Position numbers and translations under genes: made by a program | The notes under the pieces: generated by a model | What the model saw: the letters and a program-made list of their open reading frames with translations, nothing else | Database searches by the model: none | Told to the model about the DNA's origin: nothing | Part shown: one piece after another, positions 42,252 to 49,816 of the stretch | Layout: each line of letters opens with the position of its first letter | Numbering within the stretch: the first letter of the stretch is position 1 | NCBI GenBank assembly: GCA_002389905.1 | Contig: DGRE01000039.1 | Span: forward strand, 5,065-69,064 | Length of the DNA: 64,000 nt | Source of the DNA: Hungatella sp. UBA4396 | GTDB taxonomy: Bacteria; Bacillota; Clostridia; Lachnospirales; Lachnospiraceae | Direction: 5' to 3'

Positions 42252-43004
42252 TTATTGACCGCGCCAGGTAATGACGCGTTTTTCAATGATACTTACAATG
42301 GTCACAAGGATCATAGCCACCACCGACAGCAGTAAAATGGGCGCAAAAACCCCAGCTCCGTCCAGCTGTGTCATCATCCGACGGCTGAAATAGCCAAGAC
42401 CACTCTGGGCACCCAACCACTCTCCAATGGCCGCTCCGATAATGGACAGGGGCACCGCTATTTTAATGGCGGAGAAAAAGTAGGGCAGTACCGCCGGGAA
42501 CTTCAACTTCCAGAAAACTTGCTGCTTATCGGCTCCGAAGGTAAAGAGCAACTCAATCATCTCCGTTTTCACTGACCGAAACCCATCAAAAACTGTGATG
42601 GTAATGGGGAAAAAGGTCATTAACACCGTCACCAGCACCTTGCTCCACAGGCTGTATCCAAACCACAGCACGAACAATGGAGCCAGGGCCGTGATAGGGA
42701 TGGTTTGAGATGCGATGATCAGTGGGTATAGCGCCTTTTCTGCGACAGGACACCCATCCATAAGGATAGCAAGCCCCAGCCCCAGAACAACGGAAATTGC
42801 AAGACCAACACTTACCACTGCCATAGTTGCGGGCAGATGTGCGAAAAATAGAGGCTGGCGCAGCTTCCACAGCCGTAGAGCCACCTGCAGAGGGCTTGGC
42901 AGAATATAGGCCGCATCAACGCCCATGGCAGCCGCCTGCCAGAACATCAGCAGTGCCAGCACCACCGCAGCAGCAGGAATATTTGCCCGATTAGATTGTC
43001 TCAC
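42252..43004 (-). CDS. thiX: Pyrimidine (HMP) ABC transporter permease, ThiX-like
   Basis: A 250-residue permease of the BPD/SsuC type with about six helices. It has the EAA-loop ELLFTFGADKQQVFWKLKFPAVLPYFFSAIKIAVPLSIIGAAIGEWLGAQSGLG in its typical place. Its start overlaps the ATPase stop by four bases. With ThiY and ThiZ it forms the importer for the thiamine pyrimidine moiety. Confidence 0.9.
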   Translation of the reverse strand: MRQSNRANIPAAAVVLALLMFWQAAAMGVDAAYILPSPLQVALRLWKLRQPLFFAHLPATMAVVSVGLAISVVLGLGLAILMDGCPVAEKALYPLIIASQTIPITALAPLFVLWFGYSLWSKVLVTVLMTFFPITITVFDGFRSVKTEMIELLFTFGADKQQVFWKLKFPAVLPYFFSAIKIAVPLSIIGAAIGEWLGAQSGLGYFSRRMMTQLDGAGVFAPILLLSVVAMILVTIVSIIEKRVITWRGQ

Positions 43005-43753
43005 ATCCCGTCCCTCCTAAGCATGGTAATCAACTGTTCCTTTAGCACCAGAACCTCGGGGTGCTGCAGGGCCTCCAGCATCCGGGGATACCCGGCTGGG
43101 ACTTCAAAGGAACGCAGCCGGGTAATGGGATTCCTCTCCGCCACCAATACCCGGCTGGAGAGGAACAGTGCTTCCTCCACATCATGGGTGATGAAGAGAA
43201 TCGTTTTACGCTCCCGAGTCCATTGCTCCAATAGCCATTCCCGCATGGTCAGGCGGGTCAGGTAATCCAGAGCTGAAAATGGCTCATCCAGCAGCAAAAG
43301 GTTGGAGCCGGTGAGCACCGTCCGGGCAAAGGCTGCCCGCTGGCGCATACCGCCGGAGAGTTCTTTGGGAGATTTTTTGCCCCAGTCCTCCAGACCAACA
43401 GCGGCCAGTGCCTGCTCCACACGCCAATCCATTTCTGAATTGGAAAAGCCGCCCCGAATCTCCAGCGGCAGCCGTACGTTCTCCTTCACGGAACGCCAGG
43501 GAAACAGCATATCCTGTTGAGGCATATAGCCGCAGTAATGCTTCTGGCTGCCAATGTTCGCTCCGTCCACCAGTATTTTGCCATTTTTGGGATCCAGCAG
43601 CCGGTTTACCAGACGAAAAATGGTGCTCTTTCCGCAACCGGAGGGACCGATAATGGACACAAACTCTCCCTCCTTTACATGAAAGGAGAGATGGTCGATG
43701 ATGGAGAAGTCCTCCACCTCATATTGAAAGGTCACGTTTTCAAAGGTCAGCAT
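43001..43753 (-). CDS. thiZ: Pyrimidine (HMP) ABC transporter ATPase, ThiZ-like
   Basis: A 250-residue SsuB/TauB-type ATPase. Walker A is GPSGCGKST, the Q-loop MPQQDMLFPWRSV, the signature LSGGMRQRAAFARTVL, Walker B LLLLDEPFSALD and the H-loop ITHDVEEAL. It energises ThiX. Its start lies within a short upstream frame (43747-43854), suggesting translational coupling. Confidence 0.9.
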   Translation of the reverse strand: MLTFENVTFQYEVEDFSIIDHLSFHVKEGEFVSIIGPSGCGKSTIFRLVNRLLDPKNGKILVDGANIGSQKHYCGYMPQQDMLFPWRSVKENVRLPLEIRGGFSNSEMDWRVEQALAAVGLEDWGKKSPKELSGGMRQRAAFARTVLTGSNLLLLDEPFSALDYLTRLTMREWLLEQWTRERKTILFITHDVEEALFLSSRVLVAERNPITRLRSFEVPAGYPRMLEALQHPEVLVLKEQLITMLRRDGM

Positions 43754-43854
43754 GAGCTTACACCCTCATTTTCCAGAGCATCTCCCAGAAAGCATCTTCG
43801 TATCGAAAAGGCGATGAAAGCTTCCTTCATCCGCCGCGTTGTTTTTGTATTCAT
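43747..43854 (-). CDS. Possible 35-residue leader peptide before thiZ
   Basis: ATG at 43854 is preceded by GAGGTGATGAGGTA, an excellent ribosome site. The frame reads MNTKTTRRMKEAFIAFSIRR and ends past the thiZ ATG (overlap 7 bases). No family is recognised; it is basic and ends in Cys. It could be a coupling peptide, or the relic of a larger gene between thiD and thiZ. Confidence 0.35.
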   Translation of the reverse strand: MNTKTTRRMKEAFIAFSIRRCFLGDALENEGVSSC

Positions 43855-43866
43855 TACCTCATCACC

Positions 43867-44664
43867 TCACCGGACATATTCGCCGGTCACGGCAAAAACG
43901 TGGTTTATAGGACCAGAGCCTTCTCCCAAGTCCAGCATTTCCTCCAATGCGCCGGAGATATAGGCCTTAGCCCGCTCCACGGCTGCATATAAATCATAGC
44001 CCTTTGCCAGGTTGGAGGCGATGGCACTGGACAAGGTGCAGCCGGTGCCGTGGGTGTTGGGGTTATCGATGCGTTTTCCATTGAACCAGTGATGATTTCC
44101 ATCCCGGTACAATAGGTCATTGGCATCATTAAGCTGGTGACCGCCCTTGCACAGCACAGCGCAGTGATAGGTCTCGCTGATGTGTCTGGCGGCAGCCAGC
44201 ATATCCTCCGCGCTCCGCACCTTCATACCGGAGAGGACTTCCGCCTCCGGTATATTGGGCGTCAGAACCGTGGCCAGGGGCAGCAAGTGCTGCTTCAGGG
44301 CATCCACGGCGTCCTCGCTAATGAGCCGTGACCCGCTGGTAGCCACCATCACGGGATCCACCACGATGTTGACTGCCTGATACTGCCTCAGCTTTTCCGC
44401 AATGACCGTGATCAGTCCCACGGAGGATACCATGCCGATCTTCACTGCGTCAGGACGGATGTCCGTAAAGACGCTGTCAATCTGCTGGGCGAGAAATTCT
44501 GAGGGGACTTCCAATATCCCCTGGACGCCGGTTGTATTCTGGGCAGTCAAGGCCGTGATAGCGCTCATAGCGTATACGCCATTAGCGGTCATGGTCTTAA
44601 TGTCGGCCTGGATACCGGCGCCTCCGCTGGAATCGCTTCCAGCGATTGATAATGCTGTTCTCAT
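43867..44664 (-). CDS. thiD: HMP/HMP-P kinase ThiD
   Basis: A 265-residue ribokinase-fold kinase that phosphorylates HMP twice to HMP-PP. It opens with ALSIAGSDSSGGAGIQADIKTM and has VVDPVMVATSGSRLI and the anion-hole motif NTHGTGCTLSSAIA near residue 210. Its partners ThiE and ThiM supply the other steps of thiamine salvage. A 100-base gap separates it from the HAD gene upstream, with AAAGGAG before the start. Confidence 0.94.
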   Translation of the reverse strand: MRTALSIAGSDSSGGAGIQADIKTMTANGVYAMSAITALTAQNTTGVQGILEVPSEFLAQQIDSVFTDIRPDAVKIGMVSSVGLITVIAEKLRQYQAVNIVVDPVMVATSGSRLISEDAVDALKQHLLPLATVLTPNIPEAEVLSGMKVRSAEDMLAAARHISETYHCAVLCKGGHQLNDANDLLYRDGNHHWFNGKRIDNPNTHGTGCTLSSAIASNLAKGYDLYAAVERAKAYISGALEEMLDLGEGSGPINHVFAVTGEYVR

Positions 44665-44764
44665 AAATCATGAACTCCTTTCGATTTTCAGTATTATTTT
44701 TATTGAGCGACAAAGAGTGGTGCCCCCGGTTTGCCGCTATTTCAAGGCATTGTCGCCTGTGAAA

Positions 44765-45394
44765 TCAATGGAATGTGATGGTCTCATCTGCCAAACGGCA
44801 GATTTGATCCCAATGGCTGCCCGCATCTGCGTCATATACGGCTACCACATGGAAATTTGCTTTCTTCGCAGTTTCAATGGCATAGAGTGCATCTTCATAT
44901 ACGGCAATCTCGCCAGGAGCTGCGCCTAACCGGCTTGCAGCCTCCAGATAAATATCCGGCTCCCGTTTGCTTGTCCCCATGCTCTCGCAGGAGATCAGAA
45001 ACTCAAAATAGGATCGCACGCCCAATCGCTGCAAGCAGGCTTCCATCAGATGTTCCGCGGTAGCAGAGGCGACGCACATTCGAACCCCCGCTTGCCTAAG
45101 CTGCTCAAGATGTTCTTTCACACCCGGCTTTAAAGAGATGTCCTTGCGATAATGGACATCCATTATACCGTTCATTTCATCGGCAACAGTCTCCGGTGAC
45201 TCTGCCAGAGCAAAGCGGTCCACAAATAACGCCGCAGACTGGCTCATCGTCAGAGGCCGGATTTCCTCCAAAATACCATCCCAGCTTTCTGTGATGTTCT
45301 TTGATTCCAGGCATTCCTGCCCAAGGTTTTCCCACAGTTTCATGGAGTAGATCAATGTGCCGTCCATGTCAAAAATAGCAAAGGACTTATGCAT
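44765..45394 (-). CDS. HAD-family phosphatase in the thiamine operon
   Basis: A 209-residue HAD hydrolase (beta-phosphoglucomutase-like subclass). Motif I is FDMDGTLIYS with the nucleophile Asp, motif II VASAT, the Lys in SKREPDIYLEAA, and motif IV YEDALYAIETAKKA. The start at 45394 overlaps the thiE stop by eight bases; a longer start at 45418 is possible. Given the position between thiE and thiD, and the lack of other phosphatases, it may dephosphorylate thiamine phosphate or remove damaged phosphorylated intermediates. That is inference from context. Confidence 0.82.
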   Translation of the reverse strand: MHKSFAIFDMDGTLIYSMKLWENLGQECLESKNITESWDGILEEIRPLTMSQSAALFVDRFALAESPETVADEMNGIMDVHYRKDISLKPGVKEHLEQLRQAGVRMCVASATAEHLMEACLQRLGVRSYFEFLISCESMGTSKREPDIYLEAASRLGAAPGEIAVYEDALYAIETAKKANFHVVAVYDADAGSHWDQICRLADETITFH

Positions 45395-46034
45395 GGTTCC
45401 GTACCATTTCATCTGCAAGCGTCAACAGTTCGGCAGTTGCCGCACCGGGATCTTCTGCGCCGAAAATAGCCGATATCACGGCGACGCCATCTACGCCGCT
45501 GCCGGAAAGCTGCAAAATATTCTTCTTGGAAATGCCTCCGATGGCGACGGTAGGAACGTCAACGGCATGGCAGATGGCCTTGAGGGTTTCATAAGGCATC
45601 TGATCTACATCCGATTTCGTAGAAGTAGAGAACACAGAACCCAAACCCAGATAATCCGCTCCGTTTTTGACCGCCTCCAGCGCTTCTTCCACGGTGTGTG
45701 CGGAAACCCCGATTATCATGCTTTCACCTACACGCGCCCGGACGGCGGAGGTAATCATATCCTCCTGGCCTACATGGATGCCGTCTGCACCGCACTTGAC
45801 CGCAATATCCACATTGTCGTTGATGATGAACGGCACATGGTACTGTTTGCAGAGATTAGCAAGCTCCATAGCCTCCGTCAGAAACGACTCCTCGTCCAAA
45901 TCCTTCTCTCTGAGTTGGACGCAGGTAGCGCCGTTTTTCAGGACTTCTTCTACCTGTTCATACAGGCGCGACTTCCCGGCCCAGGCCCGATCCGTTACCG
46001 CATACAGCAGCATTGCCTTTTTATCGCACTTCAT
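45387..46034 (-). CDS. thiE: Thiamine phosphate synthase ThiE
   Basis: A 215-residue TIM-barrel enzyme joining HMP-PP and thiazole phosphate to thiamine phosphate. It has LYAVTDRAWAGKSRLYEQVEEVLKNGATCVQLREKDLDEE, FIINDNVDIAVKCGADGIHVGQED, GVSAHTVEEA, YLGLGSVFSTSTKSD and PTVAIGGISKKN, all canonical ThiE motifs. It overlaps thiM by 14 bases and the HAD gene by eight. Confidence 0.95.
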   Translation of the reverse strand: MKCDKKAMLLYAVTDRAWAGKSRLYEQVEEVLKNGATCVQLREKDLDEESFLTEAMELANLCKQYHVPFIINDNVDIAVKCGADGIHVGQEDMITSAVRARVGESMIIGVSAHTVEEALEAVKNGADYLGLGSVFSTSTKSDVDQMPYETLKAICHAVDVPTVAIGGISKKNILQLSGSGVDGVAVISAIFGAEDPGAATAELLTLADEMVRNHA

Positions 46035-46842
46035 AGTTCGCCTCCCTTTCTAACTCATCCGGAGAAAGATTGTAAATGGCATCAATGATATAATTTCGAT
46101 AGCTGGAGTTACCGTCCAGTGCCGTCATACGCTGTTTTGCCTTTTCTCCGCAAAGGCCCATAGCGCAGACTGCGGCAGCAGCAGCCTCCAGTGTGTGCCC
46201 CGGATTAGCCGTCACATACGCCGCCATCATGGCAGAGAGCTGACAGCCAGTTCCGGTAATCTTGCTCATGTCCGCATGACCGTTCCGGATGCAGTATGCT
46301 GTGTTTTGGTCAGCAACAATGTCGATGGCTCCGGTGATGGCGATTACCGCGCCGGTCTTTTGGGAAAACGCCTTCGCAAAAGCGACCGCCTGCTCCAGCT
46401 TCTCCTCTGTAACCCGGTCGGAGACATCCGCATCCACACCTTTTGTGGCTCCAGTTCCGTGGGCAAGGACCTTGATTTCAGAGATATTGCCCCGAATGAC
46501 CGTAAACTGAATTTCTTCCAACAGTTTCATGGCAGTGTTGGTGCGAAGGACAGATGCTCCGGCACCCACGGGATCTAAAACTACGGGATGCCCTAACTTA
46601 TTTGCTTTTCGTCCGGCGGCAAGCATGGCGGGGATGGTGCGCTGATTCAGGGTGCCGATATTGATATTGAGGCCGCCGCATATGGAAGTGATTTCTTCCA
46701 CTTCATCCATATCATCGGCCATGATGGGTGAACCACCGCAGGCCAAAAGGATGTTGGCACAGTCGTTAACAGTGACATAGTTGGTAATATTGTGAATCAG
46801 AGGGGTCTGATTCCGAACATTTGCAAGCATTTCTTTCATCAT
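46021..46842 (-). CDS. thiM: Hydroxyethylthiazole kinase ThiM
   Basis: A 273-residue ribokinase-fold kinase phosphorylating hydroxyethylthiazole. It shows PLIHNITNYVTVNDCANILLACGGSPIMADD at the N-terminus, VLDPVGAGAS, VIRGNISEI and the anion-hole KITGTGCQLSAM near 195. It is the first gene after the tandem TPP riboswitches. With ThiE, ThiD and the ThiXYZ-like importer it makes a salvage pathway; no de novo genes (thiC, thiG, thiH) are in the window. Confidence 0.95.
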   Translation of the reverse strand: MMKEMLANVRNQTPLIHNITNYVTVNDCANILLACGGSPIMADDMDEVEEITSICGGLNINIGTLNQRTIPAMLAAGRKANKLGHPVVLDPVGAGASVLRTNTAMKLLEEIQFTVIRGNISEIKVLAHGTGATKGVDADVSDRVTEEKLEQAVAFAKAFSQKTGAVIAITGAIDIVADQNTAYCIRNGHADMSKITGTGCQLSAMMAAYVTANPGHTLEAAAAAVCAMGLCGEKAKQRMTALDGNSSYRNYIIDAIYNLSPDELEREANYEVR

Positions 46843-46973
46843 GATTCAAATTCCTTTCTTGTTGTAGGTAGATTGGTTCAGGCGAAACTGCATAGCTGCC
46901 AACAACAGCTGCCGTGCATAAAATTCCGGCAATAGACAGTTTTTATCCTTACAGCCCTTCAAAAAAGCGCAAT

Positions 46974-47104
46974 AAAAAAAGGAGGCACCTGTGATACAGT
47001 GCCTCCGAAAGCGTGTGACAACTTCCTACGGCGGCATTACCCGCATCAGGTCAGTGGGTCGAAGGACATACCTTCCTCTCAGCCTGCTTGTGCAAGCTCC
47101 CCAT
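46974..47104 (-). promoter_or_regulatory. TPP riboswitch 2 (gene-proximal) with terminator
   Basis: On the minus strand the aptamer starts GGGGAGCTTGCACAAGCAGG, then CTGAGAGGAAGG, CGACCCACTGACCTGATGCGGG and TAATGCCGCCGTAGGAAG, the complete THI-box consensus. It is followed by a hairpin GGAGGCACTGT...ACAGGTGCCTCC (about 47006-46981) and seven T, an intrinsic terminator that TPP binding should stabilise. It lies about 130 bases before thiM. Confidence 0.93.
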
Positions 47105-47131
47105 TTTTGTTTTTAGAGTTGTTATGAATGG

Positions 47132-47264
47132 CAAAAAACAGGAGACACCAATACAGTGTCTCCGAAAGAATCAGACTATGATTCCCTACGGCGGCATTAT
47201 CCGCATCAGGTTCCTGGGTCGAAGCTCAATGACTTCCTCTCAGCCTGCAACACAAGCTCCCCAT
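47132..47264 (-). promoter_or_regulatory. TPP riboswitch 1 (promoter-proximal) with terminator
   Basis: A second full THI box: GGGGAGCTTGTGTTGCAGGC, CTGAGAGGAAG, CGACCCAGGAACCTGATGCGG and ATAATGCCGCCGTAGGGAA. Its own terminator hairpin GGAGACACTGTATTGGTGTCTCC (about 47163-47141) and T-run follow. About 25 bases separate it from riboswitch 2. Two complete riboswitches in series give a steeper, digital response. Confidence 0.93.
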
Positions 47265-47275
47265 AATTTAGACAT

Positions 47276-47304
47276 ATTATACTACTTTGATTTGAAAAAA
47301 GCAA
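47276..47304 (-). promoter_or_regulatory. Promoter of the thiamine operon
   Basis: On the minus strand TTGCTT (47304-47299), a 17-base spacer and TATAAT (47281-47276) form a good sigma-A promoter, ending about 12 bases before the first riboswitch. Confidence 0.7.
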
Positions 47305-47478
47305 GAAACTTATCCACTGTACGATAAAGAATGTAAAAAGAGCGCCATGATTCGTTGCTTTACTTGTGGCATTGCCTTTTGTCTTTGTAAGCACAATGGA
47401 AAAAAGATTTTTATAGATGCCATAAAACATCTAACAAATAAAACAATAAATAGAAAGTTATTATGCTTCACATAATGC

Positions 47479-48492
47479 TTATACTCCAAGCATCTGCGTA
47501 ACAATAGAATCTCCATTATTAAATTCTATTTTTCCTATTGCTCCATTTACTATTTGAATTTGCGGAGGTATATGCCCTATATCAGTATCATAAATTACAG
47601 GAACACCCAAGTCAGCAAGCGAATTTCTATATGCGTCAATTAAACAAAAATCTTGTGTATCGGAATATCCATCGGCACGACCTAAAAGGAATCCATTGCA
47701 ATACTCAAACCAACCACACTCACGCATTTGCCACAAGGTACAGTAAATTTCTCCCGCATTCATTTCGCAACTTTCCAGCGTCCATATAAAACCATCTTTT
47801 TTATACCGCTCTAAAAAAGTATGAACAGGAGCAAATCGCGTTCCGATTAACTTGCATACGGTATCTAAGCAACCGCCTATCATACGCCCCTCAAAATACA
47901 GTTTTGTTTCGCCGCCCAGAGACTTCCATTGCGTACTTTTATCAAGGTTATAAATCTCTTTTGATATATCCCAACCAGAAAAAACGCCGTAATATTCCGA
48001 ATTATGCTGTTCTGTTTCCAATTCGGACATTACATGAAAAGCCTCAACATCTGATTTATGTATGCCCGCATAACCCATATTCATAAAGTTAGAACCATGT
48101 ACAGTTGCAATATCACAGTTAGTAGATAAAACAAATGCAAGTGTGGAAATATCTGAATAACCGCATATCCATTTAGGCGTCAACTCGGACAGTCTTTTTA
48201 AATCCAAGAACTGGAGCATATCCATTAAAAACTCTCCGCCCCAAGGCGGTATTATTGCCGCCACTTTAGGATTTTCATAAAGGCTCATAAACTCATCAGC
48301 TCTTATTTTTGGATTATTACTCACGCATTTTGTATTACGGCGAACTGAATTGGTTTCAATTATATCATATCCAAGTGCCTGTACATTCTTGACAGCATTA
48401 TCAATTCTTGCGAATAAACCTTCGGGGACACCCGATGACGGCGCGCAAACACCGATGATGTCACCTTTTTGTAAAAGCCGCGCGTATTTCAT
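47479..48492 (-). CDS. S66-family LD-carboxypeptidase, MccF-like
   Basis: A 337-residue S66 serine peptidase. It opens ARLLQKGDIIGVCAPSSGVPEGLFARID, has the PPWGGEFLMDMLQFLD segment, the nucleophile-elbow region KWICGYSDISTLAF near 107-120, GGCLDTVCKLIGT and the Glu-containing GFIWTLESCE. The group includes LdcA (murein recycling) and MccF, which cleaves microcin C-type aminoacyl nucleotides; the C-terminal spacing looks MccF-like. GGAAAGGAG precedes the ATG at 48492. It could confer immunity to peptide-nucleotide antibiotics, but the substrate is not shown. Confidence 0.85.
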   Translation of the reverse strand: MKYARLLQKGDIIGVCAPSSGVPEGLFARIDNAVKNVQALGYDIIETNSVRRNTKCVSNNPKIRADEFMSLYENPKVAAIIPPWGGEFLMDMLQFLDLKRLSELTPKWICGYSDISTLAFVLSTNCDIATVHGSNFMNMGYAGIHKSDVEAFHVMSELETEQHNSEYYGVFSGWDISKEIYNLDKSTQWKSLGGETKLYFEGRMIGGCLDTVCKLIGTRFAPVHTFLERYKKDGFIWTLESCEMNAGEIYCTLWQMRECGWFEYCNGFLLGRADGYSDTQDFCLIDAYRNSLADLGVPVIYDTDIGHIPPQIQIVNGAIGKIEFNNGDSIVTQMLGV

Positions 48493-48606
48493 ACTCTTCT
48501 CCTTTCCGAACCCGTATAGTATATAAAATAATCTGCAATACAATTTCTTGTTTACCTGCGTGATGCAATATCTTTAAATCCATAATATCGCATTTTCATA
48601 TATAAC

Positions 48607-48647
48607 AAAAGACATAGCATCCCTTGGCGGAAAACTATGTCTTTTTG
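48607..48647 (-). terminator. tRNA-type terminator next to the tRNA-Ser fragment
   Basis: On the minus strand AAAAGACATAG pairs with CTATGTCTTTT across a loop containing TTTTCCGCCAAGGGATG, directly after the tRNA 3' end. Loop and left arm are nearly the same as at 41118-41145. Confidence 0.65.
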
Positions 48648-48648
48648 C

Positions 48649-48703
48649 CGGAGACGGTGGGATTCGAACCCACGTGCCGATTGCTCGACAACCTGATTTC
48701 GAG
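48649..48703 (-). tRNA. tRNA-Ser(CGA) 3' portion only (integration-scar candidate)
   Basis: Minus-strand reading gives the anticodon loop CTCGAAA, the 3' strand TCAGG of the anticodon stem, a long variable arm, the T-arm GTGGGTTCGAATCCCAC and the acceptor strand CGTCTCC with discriminator G: the 3' part of a tRNA-Ser with anticodon CGA. The 5' side (anticodon-stem 5' strand, D-arm, acceptor 5' strand) is absent; AAATAA replaces the expected CCTGA. A tRNA truncated at the anticodon loop is what tyrosine-integrase elements leave at an attachment site. No encoded CCA follows (GCA). It is not a functional tRNA. Confidence 0.7.
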
Positions 48704-49033
48704 TTATTTGAGGGCAAGTTTCGATGAGATTATCAAGGTAACTTTGAGATACCTTGATATCCCGCAAACCCGCATGATTCAAGACTTTTCGGGCATAAAC
48801 TATGATTTTACCACGCTTCGGCTCGACCCCCGAATTTTACGGTTTTCAGAGCAAAGTGTAGAAAAAGCGTAGAAAAACGACCAGCGAAATGACCTTAAGA
48901 TACTTTAGTTTCCTGGCATTTTCAAGAACATAGACCACAGCGTACCCTACCATTGACATTGATTAAAAGTGAATAACGCAAAACAGACAGCGCTGATATC
49001 TGTCTGCACCATCAATGCATTGGAGGGATGGAC

Positions 49034-49594
49034 ATGGCAACTGACTACTCTCACCTTCTGGCTGAATACCCGGAAAAGATATGTCAAGACCAATTTTACA
49101 GGATTTGCAGAATAAGCAAACGAAAAGCCACATGGCTTTTAGAGAACGGGTATATCCCCTGCGAGGATACAGGAAAAAAGACTCGCAGGTTCAAAATTCA
49201 GATAACGGACGTGATAGAATACCTTACCCGCTTAGAAAATTCTCCGGAGTCCCTGCTGACACCTCCCGGTATTTTTTCAAGCGGAATAAAATATAGACCC
49301 AAACACAAAATTGTGGAACCTATAGATTCAGATAAATTTATGAAGATGCTGAAGAAAAAGTGGAGCAGCTTTCCTGATGCCCTTACCGTGGACGATGCTG
49401 TGAAACTGACCGGTTACTGCAAAACCACAGTGTCAGAATGGATAGCCAAAAAGAAATTATTCGGGGTGTGGTACTACAACAAATACCTGATACCCAAAGA
49501 CTGCCTGATCGAATACATGGCAACCAAAGCCCACCGCATTTGCCAGAAATCCAAAAAGCATATTGACCTACTCCGACAATATCAAAAATTATAG
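49034..49594 (+). CDS. HTH DNA-binding protein (excisionase-like, two HTH segments)
   Basis: A 186-residue basic protein with two excisionase/MerR-like HTH segments: ICQDQFYRICRISKRKATWLLENGYIPC with KKTRRFKIQITDVIEYL (about 15-70), and LTVDDAVKLTGYCKTTVSEWIAKKKLFGVWYYNKYLIPKDCLIEYM (about 118-165). GGAGGG just upstream fits the ATG at 49034 rather than the one at 49028. It is 330 bases from the tRNA scar, where an excision or control gene would be expected, but no integrase lies nearby. A terminator follows at 49628. Confidence 0.75.
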   Translation: MATDYSHLLAEYPEKICQDQFYRICRISKRKATWLLENGYIPCEDTGKKTRRFKIQITDVIEYLTRLENSPESLLTPPGIFSSGIKYRPKHKIVEPIDSDKFMKMLKKKWSSFPDALTVDDAVKLTGYCKTTVSEWIAKKKLFGVWYYNKYLIPKDCLIEYMATKAHRICQKSKKHIDLLRQYQKL

Positions 49595-49627
49595 GTTGGG
49601 ATTGATGAGATAATTTGGCTTCATGCA

Positions 49628-49670
49628 GAGCACAGCTCGCCGCAATTATACTTTACGGCAGGCTGTGCTC
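49628..49670 (+). terminator. Hairpin terminator after the HTH gene
   Basis: GAGCACAGC (49628-49636) pairs with GCTGTGCTC (49662-49670), with an inner GCCG/CGGC pair, followed by TTGTATT. Confidence 0.7.
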
Positions 49671-49741
49671 TTGTATTCAGTCCACATTGCCAAAAGAAAT
49701 TAAATCATTCTGCAATATTTTTGCAAAATGAGAATAAAAAA

Positions 49742-49771
49742 TTGACATCCGGGTAGAATATAGCATATAAT
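49742..49771 (+). promoter_or_regulatory. Strong sigma-A promoter of the RloAB/DUF6414/Clp operon
   Basis: TTGACA (49742-49747), an 18-base spacer and TATAAT (49766-49771), a full consensus pair 46 bases before the first start codon of the operon. Confidence 0.8.
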
Positions 49772-49816
49772 AAGAATATGATTTTGCATATAATTTGCAG
49801 AATGGAGGAAAAGTAT

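Noticed and set aside
48624..48872. Plus-strand frame starting AENYVFLPETVGFEPTCR.
   Set aside because: It is the translation of the tRNA-Ser fragment and flanking sequence, a well-known artefact, with no ribosome site.
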